From the NCBI RefSeq assembly GCF_920984665.1, contig NZ_CAKLBP010000002.1, forward strand, positions 558,001 to 622,000: a stretch of 64,000 bases of DNA, in the 5' to 3' direction. The translations under genes and the position numbers were made by a program. Below, piece after piece: positions 1 to 7,721 of this stretch (position 1 is its first letter; every line of letters starts with the position of its first letter). The notes under the pieces were generated by a model. That model did no database searches. It worked only from the letters and a program-made list of their open reading frames with translations, and was not told the DNA's origin. Source of the stretch: Pedobacter sp. Leaf170 (lineage in GTDB: Bacteria; Bacteroidota; Bacteroidia; Sphingobacteriales; Sphingobacteriaceae).

Positions 1-891
1 ATTTCTACAGCTGAGAAAGGTAGAATATCTCAAGGTGCTGCAAAAGCTCAATTGGGTAAAGTTTTATTGTATCAAAACGATAATACTAAATTAACAGAAG
101 CTGCAACTTTATTTGAGGATGTAAATCGCGTTGGCAATGTTTACGGCTATACGCTACTTCCAAACTATGCAGATATATTCAGCCCTAACAATAAGTTCAA
201 TAGCGAATCTATTCTTGAAATTCCTCATTCAAGTAATTCTGCCTGGTCTGATTGGGGTTACATCAATGGCGGCGAGGGAAATGTTGCCCCACAGTTTGTG
301 GGTATGGACGGATACAATGGCGATACATTCTCTAGCGGATGGGGCTTTTGTCCGGTAACGCTTGATTTAGTGGGTGTGATGAAAAACGATCCACGCTTTG
401 CTGCAACTATTATAGATGGAGCGGCACTTAAAGCAAACGGAGGTACTTACAACGCCCGTTATCAAAACACTGATTATTTTATCAAAAAATATGCACCGTT
501 AAAAGCTTTTCGTTCTGCAAGTGGTGTAGCTGAGCAAAACTGGCCGATGAATGAGATCGAAATTCGCCTTGCGGATACTTATCTAATGCAAGCCGAAGCC
601 TTAGTAAGAAGCGGAGGTAATGCAACCAGGGCAAAAGAATTGCTTGATGCTGTAAGAGCGAGAGTTGGTTTAGCTTCTGTTCCGGCAACTTTAGATAATA
701 TTTACGCAGAGCGTAGATTGGAATTGGCTACAGAAGGACATCGCTTTTTCGATTTAGTAAGAACCGGCCGTGCGGTAGCTGTATTAGGCGCTCAGGGTTT
801 TAAGGCCGGGAAGAGCGAATACCTTCCCATTCCATTAAATGAAATTGAAGTTACAAAAGGTAGCATCAAACAAAATCCGGGTTATAACTAA
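1..891 (+). CDS. SusD/RagB-family nutrient-binding outer-membrane lipoprotein (C-terminal part, 5' end outside window)
   Basis: The reading frame is open from base 1, so this is the last ~296 residues of a longer protein (SusD proteins are usually 500-600 aa). The TPR-like stretch AEKGRISQGAAKAQLGKVLLY at the very start, the LADTYLMQAEALVRSG segment and the C-terminal ERRLELATEGHRFFDLVRTG followed by YLPIPLNEI are hallmarks of the SusD family. SusD proteins sit on the outer membrane over a SusC TonB-dependent channel and bind glycans; a SusC gene is expected just upstream. The following PKD and GH16 lipoproteins suggest a beta-glucan substrate (inference). Confidence 0.93.
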   Translation: MSTAEKGRISQGAAKAQLGKVLLYQNDNTKLTEAATLFEDVNRVGNVYGYTLLPNYADIFSPNNKFNSESILEIPHSSNSAWSDWGYINGGEGNVAPQFVGMDGYNGDTFSSGWGFCPVTLDLVGVMKNDPRFAATIIDGAALKANGGTYNARYQNTDYFIKKYAPLKAFRSASGVAEQNWPMNEIEIRLADTYLMQAEALVRSGGNATRAKELLDAVRARVGLASVPATLDNIYAERRLELATEGHRFFDLVRTGRAVAVLGAQGFKAGKSEYLPIPLNEIEVTKGSIKQNPGYN

Positions 892-902
892 TTTATAGTG
901 AA

Positions 903-2324
903 ATGAAATTACTTAAAAACAAAATAAAAGTATCAATCTTACTAAGTTTTAGCTTGCTACTTAGCTTTATGGTTTCTTGTAAAAAAACAGAAACAAGTAA
1001 AGATATAGGAATGCCTCCAACCGAGGCTCAGATTCAGTTTACTGCTGCTCCTACATCAACTAATCCAAATATAATTGCTTTTAAAAGCGCTTATAATGGT
1101 ATTAATGCACATTGGGATTTCGGTAACGGTGCCAGCGCAGATGGTAATGATGTTCAGTCATCATACCCAATTGCCGGAACTTACACCGTAAAGCTAACCA
1201 TACTTGCTGATGGAGGAACGGTTTCAACTACAAAAACGATTACCATTGCTTCAACAAATACAAGTATGTTAAGCGATCCGGCATATACCTTGCTTTCCGG
1301 AGGTATATCTAATACAGCAGGAAAAACATGGGTAATTGATCAAACTCAACCTGGGCACTTAGGTGTTGGCCCTATTACCTCGCAAGCTCCAGATTGGTAT
1401 CAGGCAGGTCCAAATGAGAAGGCCGGATTAGGTTTTTATGATGATGAAATGACTTTTACAATGGGTTCTACATCGTTGAAATATACCTACGCTAATAACG
1501 GGACAACATTTGCAAATGCATCAAATGCCCCGGGAATTGGCGGCCCTGCCGGAAGTAATGATCCAACAGTTAATTACACACCGCCAACAAATTTAACATG
1601 GATATTAAATGATGTTAATGGAACCAAATACATCAATTTAAGCAGTACTGGTTTTATATCTTACTACTTAGGTGTATCGTCATACCAAATTCTTTCACTT
1701 ACAGCTGATGAAATGTGGTTAAGATGCTTAGACAAAGCAAATGCGGGTAATGCCTGGTATTTAAAATTAATTAGAAAAGGTTATGTCAGGCCAATTATTC
1801 CGCCGGTTCAAAAACCAATTCAGGCGGCTAACCTGTCAGATGATTTTCAGTTAAGCACAGGTATGGCATGGCTTACCGAAAATATGGATTTTAATAGAAA
1901 CTATGATAATCCGGCCAGGTTCCCTGTAAATACATCTTCAAAAGTTGGTTATTACGAGAAAAGAAATGGCAATGATGGTCAATACGGAAATTTAAATATT
2001 ACACTTCCTTATCGTTTTGATTTAACATCCAAAAACAAAATCAGACTTAAAGTATTTATCCCGGGAGGAAATGATTTTACTAAAGTTGCGCCAACCGTAT
2101 CTGTTAAATTGCAAAATTCTTTGCTAGGTGGAAATGCATGGCAAACTCAGATCGAAATTGTTAAAACTATTACAAGCGCTCAATACAATACTTGGGTTCA
2201 ATTAGAATTTGATTATGCTGCATCAGCTAGTCAAACTTTATATGATAAGATTGTAGTGCAGTTAGGTGGTGAAGGACACCCGAATCCAGGTATCTTCTAT
2301 ATCGATGATTTCGAATTTAAATAA
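903..2324 (+). CDS. PKD-domain lipoprotein, probable surface glycan-binding protein of the locus
   Basis: 473 aa. A hydrophobic signal peptide (residues ~8-26) ends in a lipobox with Cys at about residue 27 (SFMVSC), so it should be a lipoprotein. A PKD-like domain follows at ~50-115 (HWDFGNGA ... GTYTVKLTI). The rest is a large, Gly/Asn/Trp-rich beta region ending in a jelly-roll-like module (~310-473, ending YIDDFEFK) that resembles carbohydrate-binding domains. It starts 11 bases after the SusD stop and is followed by GH16, which fits a SusE/SGBP-B type glycan-binding role. The exact ligand cannot be read from sequence; beta-glucan is inferred from the neighbour. Confidence 0.8.
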   Translation: MKLLKNKIKVSILLSFSLLLSFMVSCKKTETSKDIGMPPTEAQIQFTAAPTSTNPNIIAFKSAYNGINAHWDFGNGASADGNDVQSSYPIAGTYTVKLTILADGGTVSTTKTITIASTNTSMLSDPAYTLLSGGISNTAGKTWVIDQTQPGHLGVGPITSQAPDWYQAGPNEKAGLGFYDDEMTFTMGSTSLKYTYANNGTTFANASNAPGIGGPAGSNDPTVNYTPPTNLTWILNDVNGTKYINLSSTGFISYYLGVSSYQILSLTADEMWLRCLDKANAGNAWYLKLIRKGYVRPIIPPVQKPIQAANLSDDFQLSTGMAWLTENMDFNRNYDNPARFPVNTSSKVGYYEKRNGNDGQYGNLNITLPYRFDLTSKNKIRLKVFIPGGNDFTKVAPTVSVKLQNSLLGGNAWQTQIEIVKTITSAQYNTWVQLEFDYAASASQTLYDKIVVQLGGEGHPNPGIFYIDDFEFK

Positions 2325-2390
2325 TATTTAAGCAGCAGTTTGAAAATAATTTCAACCTGCTGCTCTTTCAATTTTAAGACAACAAACTCC

Positions 2391-3263
2391 ATGAAGTATT
2401 TTAAAAATCTGATTTTTGCAGCATTGGCATTCTCATCTTTTGGTTTAGCCGGATGCTCAAAAGGCTCTGGTGGTACTGATGACCCAGTATATATTCCTCC
2501 AGTTGTAACAGTTCCTGTTGATAAAAATTGGAGCTTCGAAACTTCACCTAGCTGGAGTGATGAATTTTCAAATACCGGGGCGCCATTATCTTCCAATTGG
2601 GATTACGATACCGGCGGTAGTGGTTGGGGTAATAACGAATTACAGTTTTATACCAACACCACTAATAACGCAAGTGTAGCCAATGGTATTTTAACCATTA
2701 CTGCTAAAAAGGAAAATATGGGTGGTATGGGCTACACCTCATCTCGAATGGTTACCAGAGGTAAACTTGATGTGCTGTATGGTCGTTTTGAGATTAAGGC
2801 GAAATTACCAATGGGAAAAGGTACCTGGCCAGCCATTTGGATGTTGCCAACGGATAGAGCTTATGGAGAATGGCCAAAATCTGGAGAGATTGACATTATG
2901 GAGCATGTGGGTTATGATCAGGATAATGTTCATTTCACTACGCATACCGAAGCTTATTATTTTAAAATCAATACACAAAAAAGTAGCACAAAAAAGATTG
3001 ATGGGGTTAGTAGTGCATTTCACACCTACCGGGTAGATTGGACACCCTATGCAATTAGGGGTTTTTTTGATGGGATACAGGTTTTTGAATTTGCTAATGA
3101 AGGTACCGGATATAAAGTTTGGCCTTTCGACAAAAAGTTTCATTTACTGCTAAATATTGCCGTTGGCGGAGATTGGGGTGGGGCACAAGGTATTGATGCT
3201 TCGATTTGGCCACAAACTATGGATGTAGATTATGTTCGATATTACAAGATGATTGATAAATAA
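2391..3263 (+). CDS. Glycoside hydrolase family 16 lipoprotein (laminarinase-like endo-beta-glucanase)
   Basis: 290 aa from the ATG at 2391; an in-frame TTG at 2340 adds 17 residues before the signal peptide and is unlikely. The signal peptide ends in the lipobox GLAGC, so the enzyme is predicted to be surface or periplasmic lipid-anchored. The GH16 catalytic signature GEIDIMEH lies at residues 165-172, with Glu166 as nucleophile, Asp168 as helper and Glu171 as acid/base. The N-terminal W-S-DEFS and NNELQFYTN segments and the C-terminal LLLNIAVGGDWGG are typical of beta-1,3-glucanases. Last gene of the SusD/PKD/GH16 operon; cleavage of laminarin-like glucan is the likely role. Confidence 0.9.
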   Translation: MKYFKNLIFAALAFSSFGLAGCSKGSGGTDDPVYIPPVVTVPVDKNWSFETSPSWSDEFSNTGAPLSSNWDYDTGGSGWGNNELQFYTNTTNNASVANGILTITAKKENMGGMGYTSSRMVTRGKLDVLYGRFEIKAKLPMGKGTWPAIWMLPTDRAYGEWPKSGEIDIMEHVGYDQDNVHFTTHTEAYYFKINTQKSSTKKIDGVSSAFHTYRVDWTPYAIRGFFDGIQVFEFANEGTGYKVWPFDKKFHLLLNIAVGGDWGGAQGIDASIWPQTMDVDYVRYYKMIDK

Positions 3264-3281
3264 TTTTGGAAATTATGCTTT

Positions 3282-3316
3282 AAAGCCGCTAAGAAATTGG
3301 CGGCTTTTGTTTTTTA
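3282..3316 (+). terminator. Rho-independent terminator after the GH16 gene
   Basis: A stem AAAGCCGC / GCGGCTTT with a 9-10 base loop is followed by TTGTTTTTT, 19 bases after the GH16 stop. It closes the glucan-utilisation operon. Confidence 0.8.
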
Positions 3317-3338
3317 ATTTGATATGCCAGCGTCTCCT

Positions 3339-3381
3339 AAAAAAAAGAAACGGGGATAAATCATACCGACCTATCCCCGTC
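3339..3381 (-). terminator. Rho-independent terminator for the small Lys-rich gene on the minus strand
   Basis: Arms ACGGGGATA and TATCCCCGT pair. Read on the minus strand, the stem is followed by TTTCTTTTTTT, so it serves the convergent gene ending at 3452. Confidence 0.7.
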
Positions 3382-3451
3382 ATCTAAATTAACGCTCTCA
3401 GATATATAAACAACTATATCTGCTGTTTATTGTACGTTAGTTAAAATATTT

Positions 3452-3826
3452 TTATTTTTTTGCTGCAGTTTTCTTTGTAACTGCCTTTGGCTTTTTCTCT
3501 AAAGGCGCATCAGCATCTGCTTTTACTTTCTTTTTAGGCTTTTCTTCAACTGGTATTTCATTTACAGGTTCCGCTATTTTTGGCTCATCTTTTTGCTGCA
3601 AATAAATTGCAAGAATTTGCTTTAAATAAACTTCAGGCTTGGGCATATTAATAATTGTACCTGGTTCTTTATCTTGAGATTGCTTAATATATGCTGATTT
3701 AATTTTGCCCCAATCTTTCGAATAAAGTTTTATAAACATTTCCACGAATTGCTCATCAGTATATTTCTTTGCAAGCCTACCCAGTACTGCCTGTATTTTT
3801 TCTTCTTTTTTGTGTAATACCGCCAT
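3452..3826 (-). CDS. Small hypothetical protein with Lys/Pro/Ala-rich C-terminal tail
   Basis: 124 aa from the ATG at 3826 (an alternative start at 3844 adds six residues). The N-terminal ~80 residues look like a small helical domain (KKYTDEQFVEMFIKLYSKDWGKI). The last ~40 residues are a low-complexity Lys/Pro/Ala/Glu tail (EEKPKKKVKADADAP, ending KKTAAKK) resembling histone H1-like or nucleic-acid-binding tails. I do not recognise the family. It lies 74 bases downstream of another Lys-rich small gene on the same strand. No function is assigned; nucleic-acid binding is only a guess from charge. Confidence 0.65.
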   Translation of the reverse strand: MAVLHKKEEKIQAVLGRLAKKYTDEQFVEMFIKLYSKDWGKIKSAYIKQSQDKEPGTIINMPKPEVYLKQILAIYLQQKDEPKIAEPVNEIPVEEKPKKKVKADADAPLEKKPKAVTKKTAAKK

Positions 3827-3900
3827 CGATTTTATTTTCCGCAAAGATAATCTAAAATATCATTATAAAATTATTTATACAGCTAACAACATTTAGACCT

Positions 3901-4095
3901 TTATTTTTTCCACTTTTTCTTCATTTTCTTATAGGCTTTCTTACCTATTTTCGATTTCTTTTTAGAACGAGAAATCCCTTTCTTTTTTCTGGCATTAATA
4001 TTATTTACAAGCGAATTTTTAACACCAAGCTTATTTTTTTTCTTCTTACCTTTTTTAGACGATTTTTTCTTTTTCTTGTCTTTTTCCTTTGCCAT
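3901..4095 (-). CDS. Very lysine-rich 64-aa basic protein
   Basis: 64 aa, of which 31 are Lys by my count, with almost no acidic residues after position 6. It begins MAKEKDKKKKK and ends KKMKKKWKK, with a less charged middle (LGVKNSLVNNINARKK). The composition suggests a nucleic-acid- or ribosome-binding peptide, but the family is not recognised. It is codirectional with the Lys-rich-tailed gene at 3452-3826. Because A-rich DNA can produce Lys-rich ORFs by chance, the call depends on the intact ATG start, the full length and the mixed AAA/AAG codon use. Confidence 0.6.
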   Translation of the reverse strand: MAKEKDKKKKKSSKKGKKKKNKLGVKNSLVNNINARKKKGISRSKKKSKIGKKAYKKMKKKWKK

Positions 4096-4217
4096 ACGTT
4101 TCTAATTTTCATTTTAAAACATATCTCAGTCAAAAATAGTTTCGATACATCAGCCTGTTATTTTATTGGGTTTACAATAGGCTTAATGACTATCTTCGCA
4201 AAAAAAAACAATTATAA

Positions 4218-4514
4218 ATGATAGCACATCACGTATTATTTTGGCTTAAAGCCGAAACCAGTTCAGCACAAAAGGAAGCGTTTAAAAATGGTTTAGAATC
4301 ATTGCAAGGTATTGAAGTTGTTAAAACCATTCATATAGGTACACCTGCACCTATAGAAAGAGCTGTTGTTGATACTAGTTATACTTTTAGCTTAGTCTTA
4401 TTTTTTGATGATCCTGCCGCACATGATGTATATCAGGTCCATCCGATTCATAAAGCATTTTTGGATGAGTTTAGAGAACTCTTCGAAAAGGTAATTATTT
4501 ATGATGCCGCTTAA
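4218..4514 (+). CDS. Dabb-domain (stress-responsive alpha/beta barrel) protein
   Basis: 98 aa, the usual length of a single Dabb domain. Typical features are the start MIAHHVLFWLK, the central hydrophobic strand TFSLVLFFDD and the late YQVHPIHKAFLDEF. The fold is a dimeric ferredoxin-like alpha/beta barrel; bacterial members mostly have no assigned reaction. The gene is single, with a strong terminator 8 bases after its stop. Confidence 0.85.
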   Translation: MIAHHVLFWLKAETSSAQKEAFKNGLESLQGIEVVKTIHIGTPAPIERAVVDTSYTFSLVLFFDDPAAHDVYQVHPIHKAFLDEFRELFEKVIIYDAA

Positions 4515-4521
4515 TAAATTT

Positions 4522-4547
4522 AAAACCCTTTTTAAAAGGGTTTTTTC
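4522..4547 (+). terminator. Rho-independent terminator after the Dabb gene
   Basis: AAAACCCTT and AAGGGTTTTTT form a perfect stem with a short T/A loop and a T-run, immediately after the Dabb stop codon. Confidence 0.8.
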
Positions 4548-5031
4548 ATTTTAATTCTTTTATTTTTCAGATGCATTAATAATTTGCATCAATTTTTCCC
4601 CACATCATTAGTTCAAATTTGGCGTACCCCTTGCTTCGTGAATATAGAAATCATAGTTGAATGTTATAAAAACATAAATTGTGATTTTCCTCAATAACTA
4701 AATTCTAAATTATTGTATTGAATATTAACATATTACCAACCCGGGTGATGTGTTATTTTTTTTAAGACGATCTTAAATATCGGGAAAAATGGGGTTCTAA
4801 AAGTAAGTCATTGGGGAATATGTTCCTCAAGATTTAATCCCCAATAACACCTATTCAAGCACCTACGCATTTATACTCATATTTTCTTATTGGTTCAGTT
4901 TTTGGAATATCTACACGGATCTTGTAAGTTTTAACATACAAAAGTGTAAAATTTTGTAAATGTAAAAATTATAGTCCATTGATGATTAACGTCCATTCAA
5001 AAAAAACATTACCTATTAGAATATTCATTAT
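4548..5031. other. AT-rich intergenic region, no gene seen
   Basis: About 480 bases upstream of the broken surface-protein gene. It has no ORF with coding character on either strand and no clear hairpin or RNA gene. It presumably carries the promoter of the following gene, but I could not pick a convincing TTTG/TAnnTTTG pair. Confidence 0.5.
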
Positions 5032-6317
5032 ATGAAAAAACAATTACTACTTAGTTTCTTAACAATCCTTATCGGTACTACAGCATCTTATGCTCAGCAA
5101 AAGCTTAAAGATGGATCGGTTTCGTCTGGAAATTTACCAAGCAAGAACGCAATATTAGAACTCGAAAGTGCTAATAAAGGATTTTTGCACACTCGCATAA
5201 GATTAGTAAAAACATCTGATGCAGCGCCTTTAACCGATCACGTTGCTGGTATGAAATGTCCAATTTAAACTTTCCTACATCTTCAAATAACTCATTATCA
5301 TCAGGCAATACTTTTACAGTAACGAATAAACTCAAAGCTAATGGAACACCATGTAATCCAATCAGAATTTTTGCGAGTAACTCAGGTGTGCCAGCAATCT
5401 TAACATCCACCCTGTGCAATTTTGACATTAAATTTGCCCGATTAACGGATATTACCGCGGGTGGTACTTGTACCGTAGCACAGAATAAGGTAGTGGGTGA
5501 TGATGCAGGCGGAAACAGTAATTGGACCTTCGCTACTATTGCCGCTTTTGAATATTTGGGAGCTGATAAGGTTTTAAAGTGTAATGAATATCCGTATGTA
5601 TTAAGTTCTGCTAGTTTTAACCAGGACGCCACTTCAATATTATGGAGCAATGGCGCTACCACTCCGGATATTACAGTAACAGGACCTGGAACTTACAGCG
5701 TTACCGTAACTTATGGAACGGGCTGTAATTTAACGGATGCCATTACCCTAGGTTTAACACCAGGCCCTGTACTAAATACTGCTAGCTTGAGTTCTTGCGC
5801 AAATACTTCAGGGGGGAATTCGGGTAACTTTACTTTTACTGATGCAAATGCAATATTAGTAGCTACACCTGCAAATTACACATTTACCTATTATGCAAGC
5901 ACAGCGGATGCAGTTGCCGGAATTAATCCAATAGCAAACACTTATTCGGGAATTGGGAAAACGGTGCATGTAAGAGTTGTTGAAACAGCAACAGGCTGTT
6001 TTTCGACTAGCGAAGTAGTTTTAACTGTAAAATCTAAAGTGAACCCGGTAGCCGCAACCAATCAACGAATTTGCGTTACCATGTATACCACATTAGCGAG
6101 CATAACCATTTCGGGTACTGATATAAAGTGGTATGCTGATGCTGTAAGTTCTGCGGTATTGCCAAATACAACTGTGCTGGTAAATGGTGCAACTTATTAT
6201 GCAACACAAACCGTGGCCGGAGGCTGTGAAAGCAATAGAGTACCTGTAACCGTAACATTTGAAAGCTGCTCGATGGCAAATCCTGCGCTAAGAAGCAGAA
6301 GTAGCAGACAAAATTAG
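5032..6317 (+). pseudogene. Broken secreted surface protein (two frames: signal-peptide head 5032-5268, repeat/Ig-like tail 5256-6317)
   Basis: The 78-residue head has a clear signal peptide (cut after ASYAQ) and the Bacteroidota motif AILELESANKGFL ... APLTDHVAGM that normally opens much larger cell-surface proteins. It stops at 5268, two residues after AGM. A +1-shifted frame then runs from 5256 for 353 aa. This part has a small beta domain rich in Asn/Thr (~1-95), an Ig-like segment (WSNGATTPDITVTGPGTYSVTV, ~130-155) and further Ig-like repeats (~170-340). The tail has no signal peptide of its own. The best reading is an old gene that suffered an internal deletion and frameshift at the join near 5255-5270. 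A short expressed head peptide and a separately started tail cannot be excluded. Confidence 0.65.
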
Positions 6318-6522
6318 GCTCTATTTTTTTAAAACGTAGGCTTATATTATTTTCTATGTAATAATCTTCAGTAGCTTGTTAATATACTGTTTGTCAAGCT
6401 ATTGAAGCGTCTGCGTATTTTTGCGTATTATAAATTCAGCTGGTTTTTTACATCAGTATCGTTCTTTGTAAAGTTTTAAAAATAAACACTCAACTTTCCC
6501 TGTTGTTACAAATTCCATTCTG

Positions 6523-7368
6523 ATGACTGACTTCTACAACTCTCTATTTTTTACATCTTTGATGGCGATTGCATTCATTGCATTCGCAGCCCATTTACAA
6601 TATCGTACTAAGCAAAAGCTAAATAATTTTTTTAAGCAAAATAATAACCTTGCTAATAATTATGTTGAACTACAAAGTAATTGCGAACTTTTAGAATTAA
6701 GGCAAAAAGCCCATTTAAAATCTACAAAATCAATCGTTCACGATTTACGCGGACCAATTGCAGGAATTATATCTGCCTCGAGGTTAATTCAAATGGATGG
6801 AAACTTTTCTGAGGATGAAGAGAAACTTTTGAAACTTATAGAAGAATCAGGTACTAGTGCTGCCGCCTTATTAAACGAATTGTTAACTACAGAAAAGGAA
6901 GTAGAACTTGCAAAAGAGCGTAGCGATTTATATGAAATTTTAGATACCTGTACATATCTCTTAAATTTTCAGGCAGCAGAAAAATCTCAAAAAATCATTC
7001 TTGAAGGAAATAGAATACAATTATTGGTTAACAAAGAAAAAATTAAAAGGGTTATCATTAATTTAGTTTCAAATGCCATAAAATTCAGTTTTGAAAATAC
7101 CAACATAAATGTGGGTTTGAACACAACTGAAAACGAAGCCATAATAAGTGTTAAAGATGAGGGCTTGGGTATTTCAAACTTGATTAGCCACAATATTTTT
7201 AGTAAAACCACCAAGGCGCAACGCCTGGGCACTGCCAACGAAGAGTCTTTTGGTTTGGGTTTGTCCATCTCCAAAGAAATTGTAGAAGAGCACGGCGGAA
7301 GAATATGGTTCGAAAACAACAAATCTTCCGGAAGCACATTTTTTATCGCTTTGCCTTTATCAGCATAA
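6523..7368 (+). CDS. Orphan membrane-anchored sensor histidine kinase
   Basis: 281 aa. One N-terminal membrane segment (~8-24) is followed by a short coiled stretch (30-65), a HisKA domain with the phosphoacceptor His73 in SIVHDLRGPIAGI, and an HATPase_c domain. In the latter the N box is INLVSNAIKFS (~182-192), the G1 box KDEGLGI and the G2 box FGLGLSISKEIVEEHGG. There is no extracellular sensor domain, so input is likely through the membrane segment or a partner. No response regulator is adjacent. It sits alone between the broken surface gene and a convergent CDSGH-type gene, with a terminator directly after its stop. Confidence 0.88.
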   Translation: MTDFYNSLFFTSLMAIAFIAFAAHLQYRTKQKLNNFFKQNNNLANNYVELQSNCELLELRQKAHLKSTKSIVHDLRGPIAGIISASRLIQMDGNFSEDEEKLLKLIEESGTSAAALLNELLTTEKEVELAKERSDLYEILDTCTYLLNFQAAEKSQKIILEGNRIQLLVNKEKIKRVIINLVSNAIKFSFENTNINVGLNTTENEAIISVKDEGLGISNLISHNIFSKTTKAQRLGTANEESFGLGLSISKEIVEEHGGRIWFENNKSSGSTFFIALPLSA

Positions 7369-7371
7369 AAA

Positions 7372-7405
7372 AAAGGCTGTATCTAAATGATTCAGCCTGT
7401 TTTGC
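7372..7405. terminator. Terminator between convergent kinase and CDGSH genes
   Basis: AGGCTG and CAGCCT pair across a 13-base loop, followed on the plus strand by GTTTTGC and on the minus strand by TTTTTTTTA. It could act in both directions. Confidence 0.6.
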
Positions 7406-7420
7406 TATAATTTAATTTTA

Positions 7421-7645
7421 TTATACTTTTTTTGGAGGAAGATCAAAAGCTATAGCTTCATGCTCAAAGTGACCATTGTGAGCACCGTCGCAAAAAGGTT
7501 TGTTTTTTGATAATCCACATCTACAGATAGAAAGCACTGTGCGGCCCTGCAAGCCATATTCATTTCCATTTCTATCAACGATTTCAAAATCGCCCTCTAT
7601 TTTCACAGAGCCATTGTTATTAATTGTAAGTTTTGTTTTAGCCAT
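7421..7645 (-). CDS. CDGSH iron-sulfur domain protein
   Basis: 74 aa from the ATG at 7645; a TTG 21 bases upstream is an alternative. The 2Fe-2S binding signature C-x-C-x2-S-x3-P-x-C-D-G-x-H is complete (CRCGLSKNKPFCDGAH, ~residues 45-60). This three-Cys one-His motif holds a redox-active, acid-labile 2Fe-2S cluster in mitoNEET-like proteins. Bacterial single-domain members are soluble and their partners are mostly unknown. The reading frame before the motif (KIEGDFEIVDRNGNEY) forms the usual short beta cap. Confidence 0.93.
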   Translation of the reverse strand: MAKTKLTINNNGSVKIEGDFEIVDRNGNEYGLQGRTVLSICRCGLSKNKPFCDGAHNGHFEHEAIAFDLPPKKV

Positions 7646-7721
7646 TTTATGTTTTGTATATAGCAAAGCTAGAACTTTGTTTGGTGCGAAATAAATCTGT
7701 TTTTAATTTAGAAACATTCTC

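Noticed and set aside
2297..2596. 99-aa minus-strand ORF over the GH16 5' end
   Set aside because: It lies antisense to the signal peptide and N-terminal domain of the GH16 gene and shows no family features.
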